A stretch of 12,664 nt of DNA from a bacterium (GCA_035528375.1 DATKYS010000049.1:1-12664), one strand, 5' to 3'. Positions 6,971 through 12,664 are shown, counted from the first letter of the stretch. The notes: generated by a model from the sequence alone, not told the origin. Translations and numbers: made by a program.

Positions 6971-6986
6971 CGGGTTGAGTTAGGAC
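6971..6986. repeat. Left arm of a possible terminal inverted repeat of the mrr segment
   Basis: CGGGTTGA at 6971-6978, directly after the left 54-bp copy, is the exact reverse complement of TCAACCCG at 8099-8106. After a 3-base insertion (GTT), AGGAC (6982-6986) also matches the complement of GTCCT (8094-8098). This gives 13 paired positions close to both ends of the inserted segment. The right arm stops 8 bases short of the right 54-bp copy, so the ends are not perfectly symmetric. Confidence 0.4.
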
Positions 6987-7018
6987 TCGTGAGCCGCACC
7001 TTGGACGCCCGCGCCTGA

Positions 7019-7119
7019 ACCGCCTGTCAGTAAAATTGGTACCATGCGGGTGTGCAGGGTCACCAGGTCCACACCGCTCGGTAGTTGGCGACTAGGTGGC
7101 TTGAGTAGGGGAGTAAACG
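7019..7119. other. Leader region of mrr
   Basis: This short non-coding stretch has intermediate base composition. TAAAAT at 7031-7036 might be a -10 element, but no -35 stands at the right distance. An imperfect inverted pair, GCGGGTGTG (7046-7054) and CACACCGC, could fold with one bulge. GGGGAG (7108-7113) is a good Shine-Dalgarno sequence 6 bases before the mrr ATG. Confidence 0.4.
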
Positions 7120-8034
7120 ATGGCCATTCCGGATTTCCAGTCGTTGTTCGTTCCTGTCTTGCACTCTTTGGAGGATGGGGGAGACCATTCCGTGAGAGAG
7201 ACTATCGAATACGTTGAAAAGAAGTTCCATCTTACTGAAAAAGACATGAGCGCCACTTTGAAGGGAGGCGCACAAACGGTAGTCTACAATCGTGTTACGT
7301 GGACCATCAGTTACCTGAGGCACGCGCTGCTTCTCGAAAATGTCAAGCGTGGCGTGTTTCATATAACCGATCGTGGACGCAAAGTGTTGGCGGATAATCC
7401 GGCAAGGCTGAGCATCAAAGATCTAATGCAGTTTCCCGAGTTTGCCGCATGGCTGGCGAGTACGAAGGTCGGGAAACGATCCGCGGCAGCGGAATCATCC
7501 CTGGTTGACGACACACAAACGCCCGAGGAGCTGATCGAGGAGAACTTCAACGTCCTGGAGCGGCAACTGGCAGACGAGCTGCTGAACCAGGTCAAGTCAA
7601 ACTCACCGGGTTTCTTCGAGCGGCTGGTAGTCGAGCTTTTAGTGAAAATGGGCTACGGCGGTTCCTTCGAGGACGCGGGGAGGGCCATCGGACGCTCGGG
7701 GGACGAGGGGATAGATGGGGTTATCAATGAAGATCGTCTTGGACTCGATGTTATCTACATCCAGGCGAAGCGGTGGGAAAGAAGCGTCGGTCGGCCGGAG
7801 ATACAGTCATTCGTGGGGGCTCTGGCCGGGCAGAAGGCGCACAAAGGCGTTTTCATCACAACCTCCGATTTCAGCGAAAGCGCCCGAAGGTACGCCAAAT
7901 CACTTGAAAATAAAGTCGTCCTGATAGACGGGAGCCAGCTGGCTCATTTCATGATAGAACACGATATAGGCGTCTCGACGGTGAACACCTACAGGATAAA
8001 AAAGATAGATTCCGATTACTTTGAAATCAGTTAA
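7120..8034 (+). CDS. mrr: Mrr-type modification-dependent restriction endonuclease (type IV)
   Basis: The product has 304 residues, the same length as Escherichia coli Mrr as I remember it. Residues 1-95 form the winged-helix Mrr N-terminal DNA-binding domain (IPDFQSLFVPVLHSLEDG at 3-20, HITDRGRKVL at 81-90). Residues about 163-285 form the Mrr catalytic PD-(D/E)xK domain: FFERLVVELLVKMGYG (165-180), GDEGIDG (194-200) with Asp199, and YIQAKRW (213-219) with the variant Gln215-x-Lys217. Enzymes of this family cut DNA carrying foreign methylation and act in defence. It is the only gene in a segment bounded by two exact copies of the next gene's start. Composition is less GC-rich than the surrounding genes, consistent with transfer. 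Confidence 0.92.
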   Translation: MAIPDFQSLFVPVLHSLEDGGDHSVRETIEYVEKKFHLTEKDMSATLKGGAQTVVYNRVTWTISYLRHALLLENVKRGVFHITDRGRKVLADNPARLSIKDLMQFPEFAAWLASTKVGKRSAAAESSLVDDTQTPEELIEENFNVLERQLADELLNQVKSNSPGFFERLVVELLVKMGYGGSFEDAGRAIGRSGDEGIDGVINEDRLGLDVIYIQAKRWERSVGRPEIQSFVGALAGQKAHKGVFITTSDFSESARRYAKSLENKVVLIDGSQLAHFMIEHDIGVSTVNTYRIKKIDSDYFEIS

Positions 8035-8080
8035 TTGTTGTCTATATAGATTACATTAACGTTATAGGACCGACCTCGGG

Positions 8081-8086
8081 TACAAT
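8081..8086 (+). promoter_or_regulatory. Candidate -10 element now driving the heptose operon
   Basis: TACAAT lies 28 bases before the ATG at 8115. It is preceded by CCGACCT and followed by CCCGG exactly 7 bases before the ATG. The left copy has the same three landmarks (CCGACCT, TACAAT, CCCGG-N7-ATG) but different intervening bases. This is probably the promoter brought or regenerated by the insertion. The -35 is weak or absent, and no Shine-Dalgarno sequence is visible before the ATG. Confidence 0.4.
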
Positions 8087-8093
8087 TCAAGAT

Positions 8094-8106
8094 GTCCTTC
8101 AACCCG
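8094..8106. repeat. Right arm of a possible terminal inverted repeat of the mrr segment
   Basis: GTCCTTCAACCCG pairs with 6971-6986 as described for the left arm. Eight bases (GAACGCCG, counting from 8107) separate it from the right 54-bp copy. It overlaps the presumed leader of the downstream gene, so chance or leader conservation is an alternative explanation. Confidence 0.4.
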
Positions 8107-8114
8107 GAACGCCG

Positions 8115-8168
8115 ATGAGCCGTCATCCCGAGATAGACCTGACGCGGATAACGCCGCAGCCCGTGGCG
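8115..8168 (+). repeat. Right copy of 54-bp exact direct repeat (functional gene start)
   Basis: These 54 bases are identical to 6917-6970. This copy continues in frame into the complete gene, so it is the functional 5' end. Immediately outside the repeat, the sequences diverge on both sides. Confidence 0.95.
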
Positions 8169-9068
8169 GAGCGGCCGAGCAAGGTCACGCTGGCCGACCT
8201 GTGCTCCGTGCCCACGGCGGCGGACGCGGCGCTCCTGGACCGCCTGCCGGACCTGCTGACCGCGCGGGACCTGCGCTTCGTCGTGGGCCGGACGGTGGAG
8301 GCGGCGCGGGGGGGCTATCCGGTGATTTTCGGCGCCGGGGCCCACCTGGTGAAGGCCGGCGTGGGGCCGCTCATCGTCGCCCTGGCCGAGCGGAATCTAT
8401 TGACCTGCCTGGCGGTGAACGGGGCCTTCGCCATCCACGACCTCGAATTGGCGCACTTCGCAAAAACCTCGGAGGACGTGGCGGCGCAGTTACCGCTGGG
8501 GCGCTTCGGCATGGCGCGGGAGACGGCGGCGCTGGTCAACGGGGCCTACTCCCGGGCGGCGCGGGAGGGCCTGGGGGCCGGCGAGGCGCTGGGGCTCGCC
8601 GCCTCCGACGGTGAGAATAAAAAAGCGAGCGTCCTGGCAAGGCTGCACGACCTGGGCGTCCCCGTCACCGTCCACGTGGCCCTGGGCACCGACATCAACC
8701 ACATGCACCCGGACTGCGACGGCGCGGCGGTGGGCGAGGCCAGCCTGCGCGACTTCCGCATCCTGGCGCACCAGGCGGCGCGCCTGGGCGGCTCCGGCGG
8801 CGCCCTCGGCGGGTGCTACCTGAATTGGGGCTCGGCGGTGCTGTTGCCCGAGGTGTTTTTGAAGGCGGTCTCCGCGGCCCGCAACCTCGGGATGACCGGG
8901 CGGTTCACCACGGCGGCCTTCGATTTCAACGTGGCCTACAGGGTGAGCGAGAACGTGGTGAACCGGCCCAGCCCCGGCGACGGCCGCTACCTGGTCGGCC
9001 CGCACGAGATCCTGCTGCCGCTCTTCTACGCCGCCTGCCTGCGGGAGTTGGAGGGACATGGGGCCTGA
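8115..9068 (+). CDS. Conserved protein of the heptose operon, possibly deoxyhypusine-synthase-like fold
   Basis: This 317-residue soluble protein belongs to a conserved bacterial family that I recall only as a hypothetical protein. Conserved-looking blocks are ITPQPVAERPSKVTLADL (12-29), FGAGAHLVKAGVGPLIVAL (72-90), a block at 118-136 (KTSEDVAAQ...GRFGMARET), GTDINHMHPDCDGAAVGEAS (191-210) and GSAVLLPEVFLKAVSAARNL (239-258). The alternating beta/alpha pattern with Gly-rich turns suggests a Rossmann-like nucleotide-binding fold. A relation to the deoxyhypusine synthase superfamily is possible but unproven. It overlaps gmhA by 11 bases, so it is probably translationally coupled to heptose synthesis, and an LPS-precursor role is the natural hypothesis. 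Its 5' end is duplicated upstream of mrr. The function is unknown. Confidence 0.8.
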   Translation: MSRHPEIDLTRITPQPVAERPSKVTLADLCSVPTAADAALLDRLPDLLTARDLRFVVGRTVEAARGGYPVIFGAGAHLVKAGVGPLIVALAERNLLTCLAVNGAFAIHDLELAHFAKTSEDVAAQLPLGRFGMARETAALVNGAYSRAAREGLGAGEALGLAASDGENKKASVLARLHDLGVPVTVHVALGTDINHMHPDCDGAAVGEASLRDFRILAHQAARLGGSGGALGGCYLNWGSAVLLPEVFLKAVSAARNLGMTGRFTTAAFDFNVAYRVSENVVNRPSPGDGRYLVGPHEILLPLFYAACLRELEGHGA

Positions 9069-9633
9069 CGAACTGGCCGCCCACGAGCTCCGCCTCGCCA
9101 CGGAGAACCTGGCGAAGGTCGCCGACGAGCTGGCCGGCCCGGTGACCCGCGCGGCGGAGATCATCATCGGGGCGCTCAAGGCCGGGGGGAAGGTCCTTTT
9201 ATGCGGCAACGGGGGCTCGGCCGCCGACGCCCAGCACTTCGCCGCCGAGCTCGTCGGGCGTTTCGAGACCGAGCGCCGGCCCCTCCCCGCCGTCGCCCTC
9301 TCCACCAACACCAGCAACCTCACCGCCATCGGCAACGACTACGGCTTCGCGGAGGTGTTCGCCCGGCAGGTCCGCGCCCTTGGCCGCGAGGGGGACGTGC
9401 TGGTCGCCATCTCCACCAGCGGAGGCTCGCCCAACGTCCTGGCGGCCGTGGCCGCCGCCCGGGAAAAAATGATGCGGGTCGTGGCCCTGGCCGGTCGCGA
9501 GGGGGGGAAACTGGCGCCGGTGGCCGACGCGGCCGTGGTCGTCCCGGGCCCGCGCACCTGCCGCATCCAGGAGGGCCACATCACCTGCATCCACGTCATC
9601 TGCCGCCTCGTGGACGAGGCGATGACCGGATGA
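9058..9633 (+). CDS. gmhA: Phosphoheptose isomerase GmhA
   Basis: The product converts sedoheptulose 7-phosphate to D-glycero-D-manno-heptose 7-phosphate, the first step toward ADP-heptose for the LPS inner core. It is a cytosolic SIS-domain enzyme of 191 residues, normal for the family. Visible features are GNGGSAADAQHFAAEL (50-65) with His60 and Glu64, a Ser/Thr-rich phosphate loop ISTSGGSPNV, and C-terminal IQEGHITCIHVICRLVDE with Gln171 and His179. These correspond to the residues that bind zinc and catalyse isomerisation in Escherichia coli GmhA. GGAGG (9050-9054) stands close to the ATG, within the end of the preceding gene. The kinase for the next pathway step lies two genes downstream. 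Confidence 0.95.
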   Translation: MGPDELAAHELRLATENLAKVADELAGPVTRAAEIIIGALKAGGKVLLCGNGGSAADAQHFAAELVGRFETERRPLPAVALSTNTSNLTAIGNDYGFAEVFARQVRALGREGDVLVAISTSGGSPNVLAAVAAAREKMMRVVALAGREGGKLAPVADAAVVVPGPRTCRIQEGHITCIHVICRLVDEAMTG

Positions 9634-9691
9634 GTGAGGACCGATCCCTTCCGCCGTCCGGCGCGGGCCCCATTCAGACCGTGAGGGTGAG

Positions 9692-10081
9692 GTGTCCGAG
9701 AAAAGACTGATCGCCGTTTCCGCCGAGGGGGACCGCGGTCTGGATTCGCCCGTCTGCGGCCGTTTCGGCCGCGCCCCGTACTTCTGCTTCGTGGAGGAGG
9801 AGGCGGGCGAGCTGGGTGAGTGCCGCTGCCTGGCCAACCCCTACTTCGAGGACCACCGGCCGGGGCGGGTCCCGCTCTTCATCAAGAAGCAGGGGGCGGA
9901 CGTGATCATTTCCGGCAGAATGGGCCCCAGCGCGGCGAAAATATTCGACCACCACGGCATCGAGGTGGCCACCGGCGCCTCCGGCACGGTCCGCGAGGCG
10001 GTCGCGGCCTTCCTCACGGGCGGGATGAAGGGCCGGCGGCTCCACGGCCGCCGCGGAGACGGCGCGCGCCGGCATTATTAG
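9692..10081 (+). CDS. NifX/NifB-type iron-molybdenum cofactor-binding domain protein
   Basis: This 129-residue protein consists of one dinitrogenase iron-molybdenum cofactor biosynthesis domain. GRFGRAPYFCFVEEE (about 24-38) and the block GADVIISGRMGPSAAKIFDH (about 69-88), followed by GTVREAVAAFLTGG, are the family hallmarks. The C-terminal tail is Arg/Gly/His-rich. Members bind iron-sulfur or Mo-Fe clusters in nitrogenase assembly, but most single-domain copies in non-diazotrophs have no known role. The GTG start at 9692 has a GAGGGTGAGG stretch just upstream. It sits between gmhA (58-base gap) and the heptose kinase, which is unexpected for a metal-cluster protein. No other nitrogenase-like gene is visible in the window. 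Confidence 0.85.
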   Translation: MSEKRLIAVSAEGDRGLDSPVCGRFGRAPYFCFVEEEAGELGECRCLANPYFEDHRPGRVPLFIKKQGADVIISGRMGPSAAKIFDHHGIEVATGASGTVREAVAAFLTGGMKGRRLHGRRGDGARRHY

Positions 10082-10091
10082 AGGAGGCCCG

Positions 10092-11087
10092 CTGAAGGAA
10101 ACCCTGTCCAAGAAACGCCTCGAGGAGCTGCTGGCCTCGCTTCCCGGTCGGCGGGTGCTCGTCGTGGGTGACCTGATGCTGGACCGCTACGTCTGGGGCC
10201 GGGTGGAGCGCATCAGCCCCGAGGCGCCGGTTCCGGTGGTCGAGGTGGAGCGGGAGACGTCGCTGGCGGGCGGCGCGGCCAACGTGACCCGCACCGTCGC
10301 CGCCCTGGGGGGCGTTCCGCTCCTTTTAGGCGTGGTCGGAGCCGACGAGGACGCCGCGGAGCTGCGCGCCCGGCTCACCGCCGACGGGATAGACCACGGG
10401 TACGTCCTCACCGTGCGCGACCGGCCGACCACCCTCAAGACCCGCGTCATGGCCGATCGGCAACAGGTCTGCCGCGTGGACCACGAGATGCGCACCCCGG
10501 TGGACGAGGCCGCCCGGGCGAACCTCGCCGCCCGCGGGCGGGAGCTCTTAGCCGGGGCCGACGCCCTCCTCCTCTCCGACTACGGCAAGGGGCTCCTCTC
10601 CCCGGGCCTCATCCGCGACCTGGTGGACGCCGCCGGGGGGAAGCCCAGCGCCGTGGACCCCAAGCAGGACCACTTCGCCGCCTACGCCGGGGTGACGGTG
10701 GCCACGCCGAACAACCACGAGGCGGGTGGCGCGGTGGGCCGGCGCGGGCGCTACGAGGAGCTGGACGACGTCGCCGCCAGGCTCTTCGAGCTCACCGGCC
10801 TTGAGAACCTTCTCATCACCTGCGGCGAGCGGGGGATGCGCCTGTACGAGGGTCCCGGGGCCCGTGCCGAGGTCATCCAGACCGTGGCCCGGGAGGTTTT
10901 CGACGTCACCGGGGCCGGCGACACGGTCACCGGAGTGCTCACCCTGGCCCTGGCCGCCGGGGCGTCCATGTCCGAGGGGGCGCACCTGGCGAACCTGGCC
11001 GCCGGGGTGGTCATCGCCAAGGTCGGTGTGGCCACCGCCTCGCCGGCTGAAATCCTCCGCCAGTACGACCTCGTCGCGGGTGTGTAA
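10092..11087 (+). CDS. hldE: D-glycero-beta-D-manno-heptose-7-phosphate kinase (HldE kinase domain, stand-alone)
   Basis: This PfkB/ribokinase-family enzyme phosphorylates heptose 7-phosphate at C1 in ADP-heptose synthesis. Features are VVGDLMLDRYVWGRVERISP near the N-terminus, GGAANV (59-64), ATPNNHEA, and the PfkB signature DVTGAGDT (271-278) with catalytic base Asp277. With 331 residues it contains only the kinase half; the nucleotidyltransferase half of bifunctional HldE is absent, so it must be encoded elsewhere. The first GTG (10155) lies inside the conserved first beta strand, which is too late. In frame upstream, a CTG at 10092 follows GAGGAGG (10081-10087) by 4 bases and restores the usual N-terminal helix (LSKKRLEELLASLPGRR). 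I therefore chose CTG, but the exact start is uncertain. Confidence 0.88.
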   Translation: MKETLSKKRLEELLASLPGRRVLVVGDLMLDRYVWGRVERISPEAPVPVVEVERETSLAGGAANVTRTVAALGGVPLLLGVVGADEDAAELRARLTADGIDHGYVLTVRDRPTTLKTRVMADRQQVCRVDHEMRTPVDEAARANLAARGRELLAGADALLLSDYGKGLLSPGLIRDLVDAAGGKPSAVDPKQDHFAAYAGVTVATPNNHEAGGAVGRRGRYEELDDVAARLFELTGLENLLITCGERGMRLYEGPGARAEVIQTVAREVFDVTGAGDTVTGVLTLALAAGASMSEGAHLANLAAGVVIAKVGVATASPAEILRQYDLVAGV

Positions 11088-11115
11088 AAAACGTTGCCAA
11101 AGGGGGCCGGTTGAT

Positions 11116-11124
11116 TGGTATAAT
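11116..11124 (+). promoter_or_regulatory. Extended -10 promoter of the terminal membrane-protein gene
   Basis: TGGTATAAT is a perfect extended -10 (TGnTATAAT). A TTGCCA at 11094-11099 could serve as a -35 with a long 19-base spacer. The promoter lies 58 bases upstream of the ATG at 11183, so this gene can be transcribed separately from the heptose operon. Confidence 0.65.
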
Positions 11125-11182
11125 GATGGCCGGTCGTATGCTTAAGGGCTTGAAAAAAGCGCGTAGCTGAAGGGGTCTAGCG

Positions 11183-12478
11183 ATGTTACGTAAGCTGTAT
11201 TTCGATTTCCGTGACGTGCTGCGGGCGCCGCGCCTGGGCTTCTCCGCAAAGAAGATCTGGGTGCAGTTCACCGGCCTCCTCATCGGTCTGGCGGGGTACG
11301 CCGTCCTGGCCTACACCTCGCTCCTGGTCGCCGGCGCCTCCTTCGCCGAAATCTGGTTCAACTACGGCGCCCTGCCCATCCCCCTGGCCTTCGGCCCGGG
11401 CGGCGACGTGGCGAACTACTTCGTGGGCGTCCCCTGGTACTCGTGGCTCATCTGGGCCGTGGGAGTCCTGTGGGCGCTGGTGATCGCCCTGTTGGCCGGG
11501 ACCGCCACCGCCAAGCTCACCTACGAGCAGCTCCGCGGGAACGATTTCTACTCGAAGAAGGAGGCGTGGCGGTTCGCGCGCAAGAACGCCGCCGCCGTCA
11601 TCCTCTCCCCCGTGGGCCTGGCGATTCTCGCCGCGGGACTCGTCTTCGGCGGCCTCGTCATCGGCTGGTTCGCCAGTTGGGGCGCCGTATCCGCCTGGAT
11701 TACCGCCGCCTTCTTCCCCGTCATCATCGGCGTCACCATCTTCACCCTCTACCTCGCGGTGATAATCGTCGTGGGGGTGGTCATCGCGCCCGCCGTCGTC
11801 GCCACCACCAAGAACGACACCTTCGAGACCATCTTCGAGCTCTTCTCCACCGTGGCCGCCCAGCCCTGGAGGCTCTTCATCTACGAGTTCCTCCTGTTCC
11901 TGGCCACCCTCATCGCCTTCGGTGTGTTCCTCGTATTCATCCTGTTCGCCCTGAAGCTGATGAAGATGGTCTTCGGGGTCTGGTGGGGGACGGATTTCAC
12001 CCAGTACGTCCTGCCCCAGGCGCAGCACTACACCCACAGTTTCCTGCGGGTGCCGGTGGACGCGGCCCAGGTTTACTTCAACCGGTTCCTCCTCTGCTGC
12101 CAGCAACAGGGGTTCGCGCCCTGGTTCCTCGTGGGCAACATCCCGGGCATCTACTGGCTCCTGGCGCCGCAGACTTACAGCTTCATCCCGATTCAGCCCG
12201 CCGCCGGGCTCCACGTCGCCTCCATCATCCTCGCCGTGGGGCTCATCGGCCTCATCGGCATCCTGGCCAGTTACCTCCTGGCCACCTGCCAGGCGGGGCA
12301 GACGCTCATCTACGTGGCCCTCAGAAAGAAGAAGGACGACGAGAACATCCTCGAGCGCCGCGACTACGACGAGGAGTTCCCCGAGTTCGAGGTCCCCGAG
12401 GACCTGGATGAGGGTGAAAAGCCCGCCGAGGCCGGGGAGAAGCCCGAGGACGAGGGCAAGAAAGAGGAGAAGGAGTAG
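11183..12478 (+). CDS. Polytopic membrane protein with charged C-terminal tail, unknown function
   Basis: I do not recognise this 431-residue protein. It has a cationic N-terminal segment and about six to eight hydrophobic segments: near 27-52, 84-108, 138-165, 168-202 (long, probably two), 227-258 and 340-370. A soluble stretch between 258 and 338 contains aromatic and Gln/Cys-rich sequence (NRFLLCCQQQGFAPWF). Residues 372-431 form a highly charged Glu/Lys/Asp-rich tail, probably disordered and cytoplasmic, ending in KKEEKE. AGGGG (11171-11175) is a good Shine-Dalgarno sequence 7 bases before the ATG. It has its own promoter and terminator, so it appears to be a single-gene unit. No transporter or enzyme signature is evident. 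Confidence 0.8.
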   Translation: MLRKLYFDFRDVLRAPRLGFSAKKIWVQFTGLLIGLAGYAVLAYTSLLVAGASFAEIWFNYGALPIPLAFGPGGDVANYFVGVPWYSWLIWAVGVLWALVIALLAGTATAKLTYEQLRGNDFYSKKEAWRFARKNAAAVILSPVGLAILAAGLVFGGLVIGWFASWGAVSAWITAAFFPVIIGVTIFTLYLAVIIVVGVVIAPAVVATTKNDTFETIFELFSTVAAQPWRLFIYEFLLFLATLIAFGVFLVFILFALKLMKMVFGVWWGTDFTQYVLPQAQHYTHSFLRVPVDAAQVYFNRFLLCCQQQGFAPWFLVGNIPGIYWLLAPQTYSFIPIQPAAGLHVASIILAVGLIGLIGILASYLLATCQAGQTLIYVALRKKKDDENILERRDYDEEFPEFEVPEDLDEGEKPAEAGEKPEDEGKKEEKE

Positions 12479-12506
12479 CCTTCCCTCGACGTGCGCCTGA
12501 ACGTAG

Positions 12507-12534
12507 GGCGGGGATTTTGATCCCCGCCTTTTTT
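12507..12534 (+). terminator. Rho-independent terminator of the membrane-protein gene
   Basis: The perfect 9-base arms GGCGGGGAT (12507-12515) and ATCCCCGCC (12520-12528) enclose TTTG and are followed by TTTTTT (12529-12534). It lies 28 bases after the stop codon. This is the strongest terminator in the window. Confidence 0.9.
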
Positions 12535-12579
12535 ACATCCGACCCACGCCCCGGCCCGTGCCTCGCTGCGATGACGTAG

Positions 12580-12601
12580 GGGCGGGTGTCCACACCCGCC
12601 C
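12580..12601. repeat. Perfect intergenic palindrome GGGCGGGTGT/ACACCCGCCC
   Basis: Ten-base arms (12580-12589 and 12592-12601) flank a CC centre. No T-run follows, so it is unlikely to be a terminator. It has the look of a dispersed palindromic repeat of the GTAGGGGCGGGTGTCC type, but only one copy is inside the window. Confidence 0.55.
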
Positions 12602-12615
12602 GCCCCTCTCCCTAG

Positions 12616-12638
12616 CCCTCCCCCCAAAGGGGGGAGGG
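12616..12638. repeat. Perfect intergenic palindrome CCCTCCCCCC/GGGGGGAGGG
   Basis: Ten-base arms (12616-12625 and 12629-12638) surround an AAA loop. Together with the adjacent CCCCTCTCCC it resembles the repeat material at 1-69. The rest of 12535-12664 shows no coding sequence. Confidence 0.55.
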
Positions 12639-12664
12639 GACTCGATGCAACCCCCACCCCGGCC

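Larger units (their letters stand above)
6917..7018 (+). pseudogene. 33-codon remnant of the heptose-operon conserved gene
   Basis: The reading frame starts with the same 18 codons as the gene at 8115-9068 (MSRHPEIDLTRITPQPVA). It then runs into unrelated sequence (RVELGLVSRT...) and stops at a TGA at 7016-7018. It is a truncated 5' fragment left by the insertion of the mrr segment. It has no domain of its own and is unlikely to encode a functional product. Confidence 0.8.

Noticed and set aside
8030-8060. GTTAAT/ATTAAC inverted pair as mrr terminator
   Set aside because: The stem is only six A/T-rich pairs, the loop is long and no T-run follows.
11138-11170. Ten-codon leader ORF upstream of the terminal membrane protein
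   Set aside because: There is no Shine-Dalgarno sequence, no attenuator-like codon run and no alternative hairpins, so there is nothing to support leader-peptide control.
11186-12214. Long minus-strand open frame (342 codons) opposite the terminal membrane protein
   Set aside because: The translation is Glu/Gly/Asp-rich low complexity and mirrors a hydrophobic + strand protein that has a Shine-Dalgarno sequence, promoter and terminator.
1-12664. CRISPR array, tRNA or rRNA genes, or phage genes
   Set aside because: I saw no regularly spaced repeats, no tRNA-like cloverleaf with CCA region, no rRNA motifs and no integrase, capsid or tail genes.

Overview
The window reads as chromosomal DNA of a GC-rich, Gram-negative-type (diderm) bacterium. 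The diderm call rests on two ADP-heptose/LPS-core genes (gmhA and an hldE-type kinase), a lipoprotein with a clean lipobox, and a GT-C-type membrane glycosyltransferase. Gene content and GC-rich intergenic palindromes do not fix a phylum. An uncultured GC-rich lineage is possible, but this is inference.

Layout. At 1-211 there is repeat-rich intergenic DNA. A cell-envelope block on the + strand follows: a small two-helix membrane protein (212-724), a YibQ-type divergent polysaccharide deacetylase lipoprotein (767-1810), and a LysM protein with its own sigma70-like promoter (1874-2926). At 2927 to about 4700 the composition becomes sharply AT-rich: this is an inserted type II restriction-modification module. 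Its first gene is a fusion of a C-protein-type regulator with a PD-ExK endonuclease domain, preceded by a perfect C-box (GACTTATAGTC, 2932-2942). The second gene, overlapping by 11 bases, is a PvuII-like N4-cytosine methyltransferase. GC-rich sequence resumes with a terminator-like hairpin, a GT-C glycosyltransferase (4753-6150) and an AlkD-like DNA glycosylase (6161-6865).

From 6917 a second insertion is visible. The first 54 bp of the conserved gene at 8115-9068 occur twice, exactly, at 6917-6970 and 8115-8168, and between the copies lies a full-length mrr-type type IV restriction gene (7120-8034). The downstream copy is joined to an intact reading frame, so the insertion left the target gene whole, while the upstream copy is a 33-codon remnant. 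After that comes a tightly packed heptose operon: an uncharacterised conserved protein (8115-9068), gmhA (9058-9633), a NifX/NifB-like small protein (9692-10081) and the heptose-7-phosphate kinase (10092-11087, probably a CTG start). A polytopic membrane protein of unknown function (11183-12478) with its own extended -10 promoter and a strong terminator closes the coding part. More GC-rich palindromes fill the right edge.

The most notable content is two independent restriction modules within about 5 kb of an otherwise housekeeping and envelope region. One is a self-regulating C-R fusion; the other is an Mrr insertion flanked by a duplicated gene start. All genes are on the + strand.
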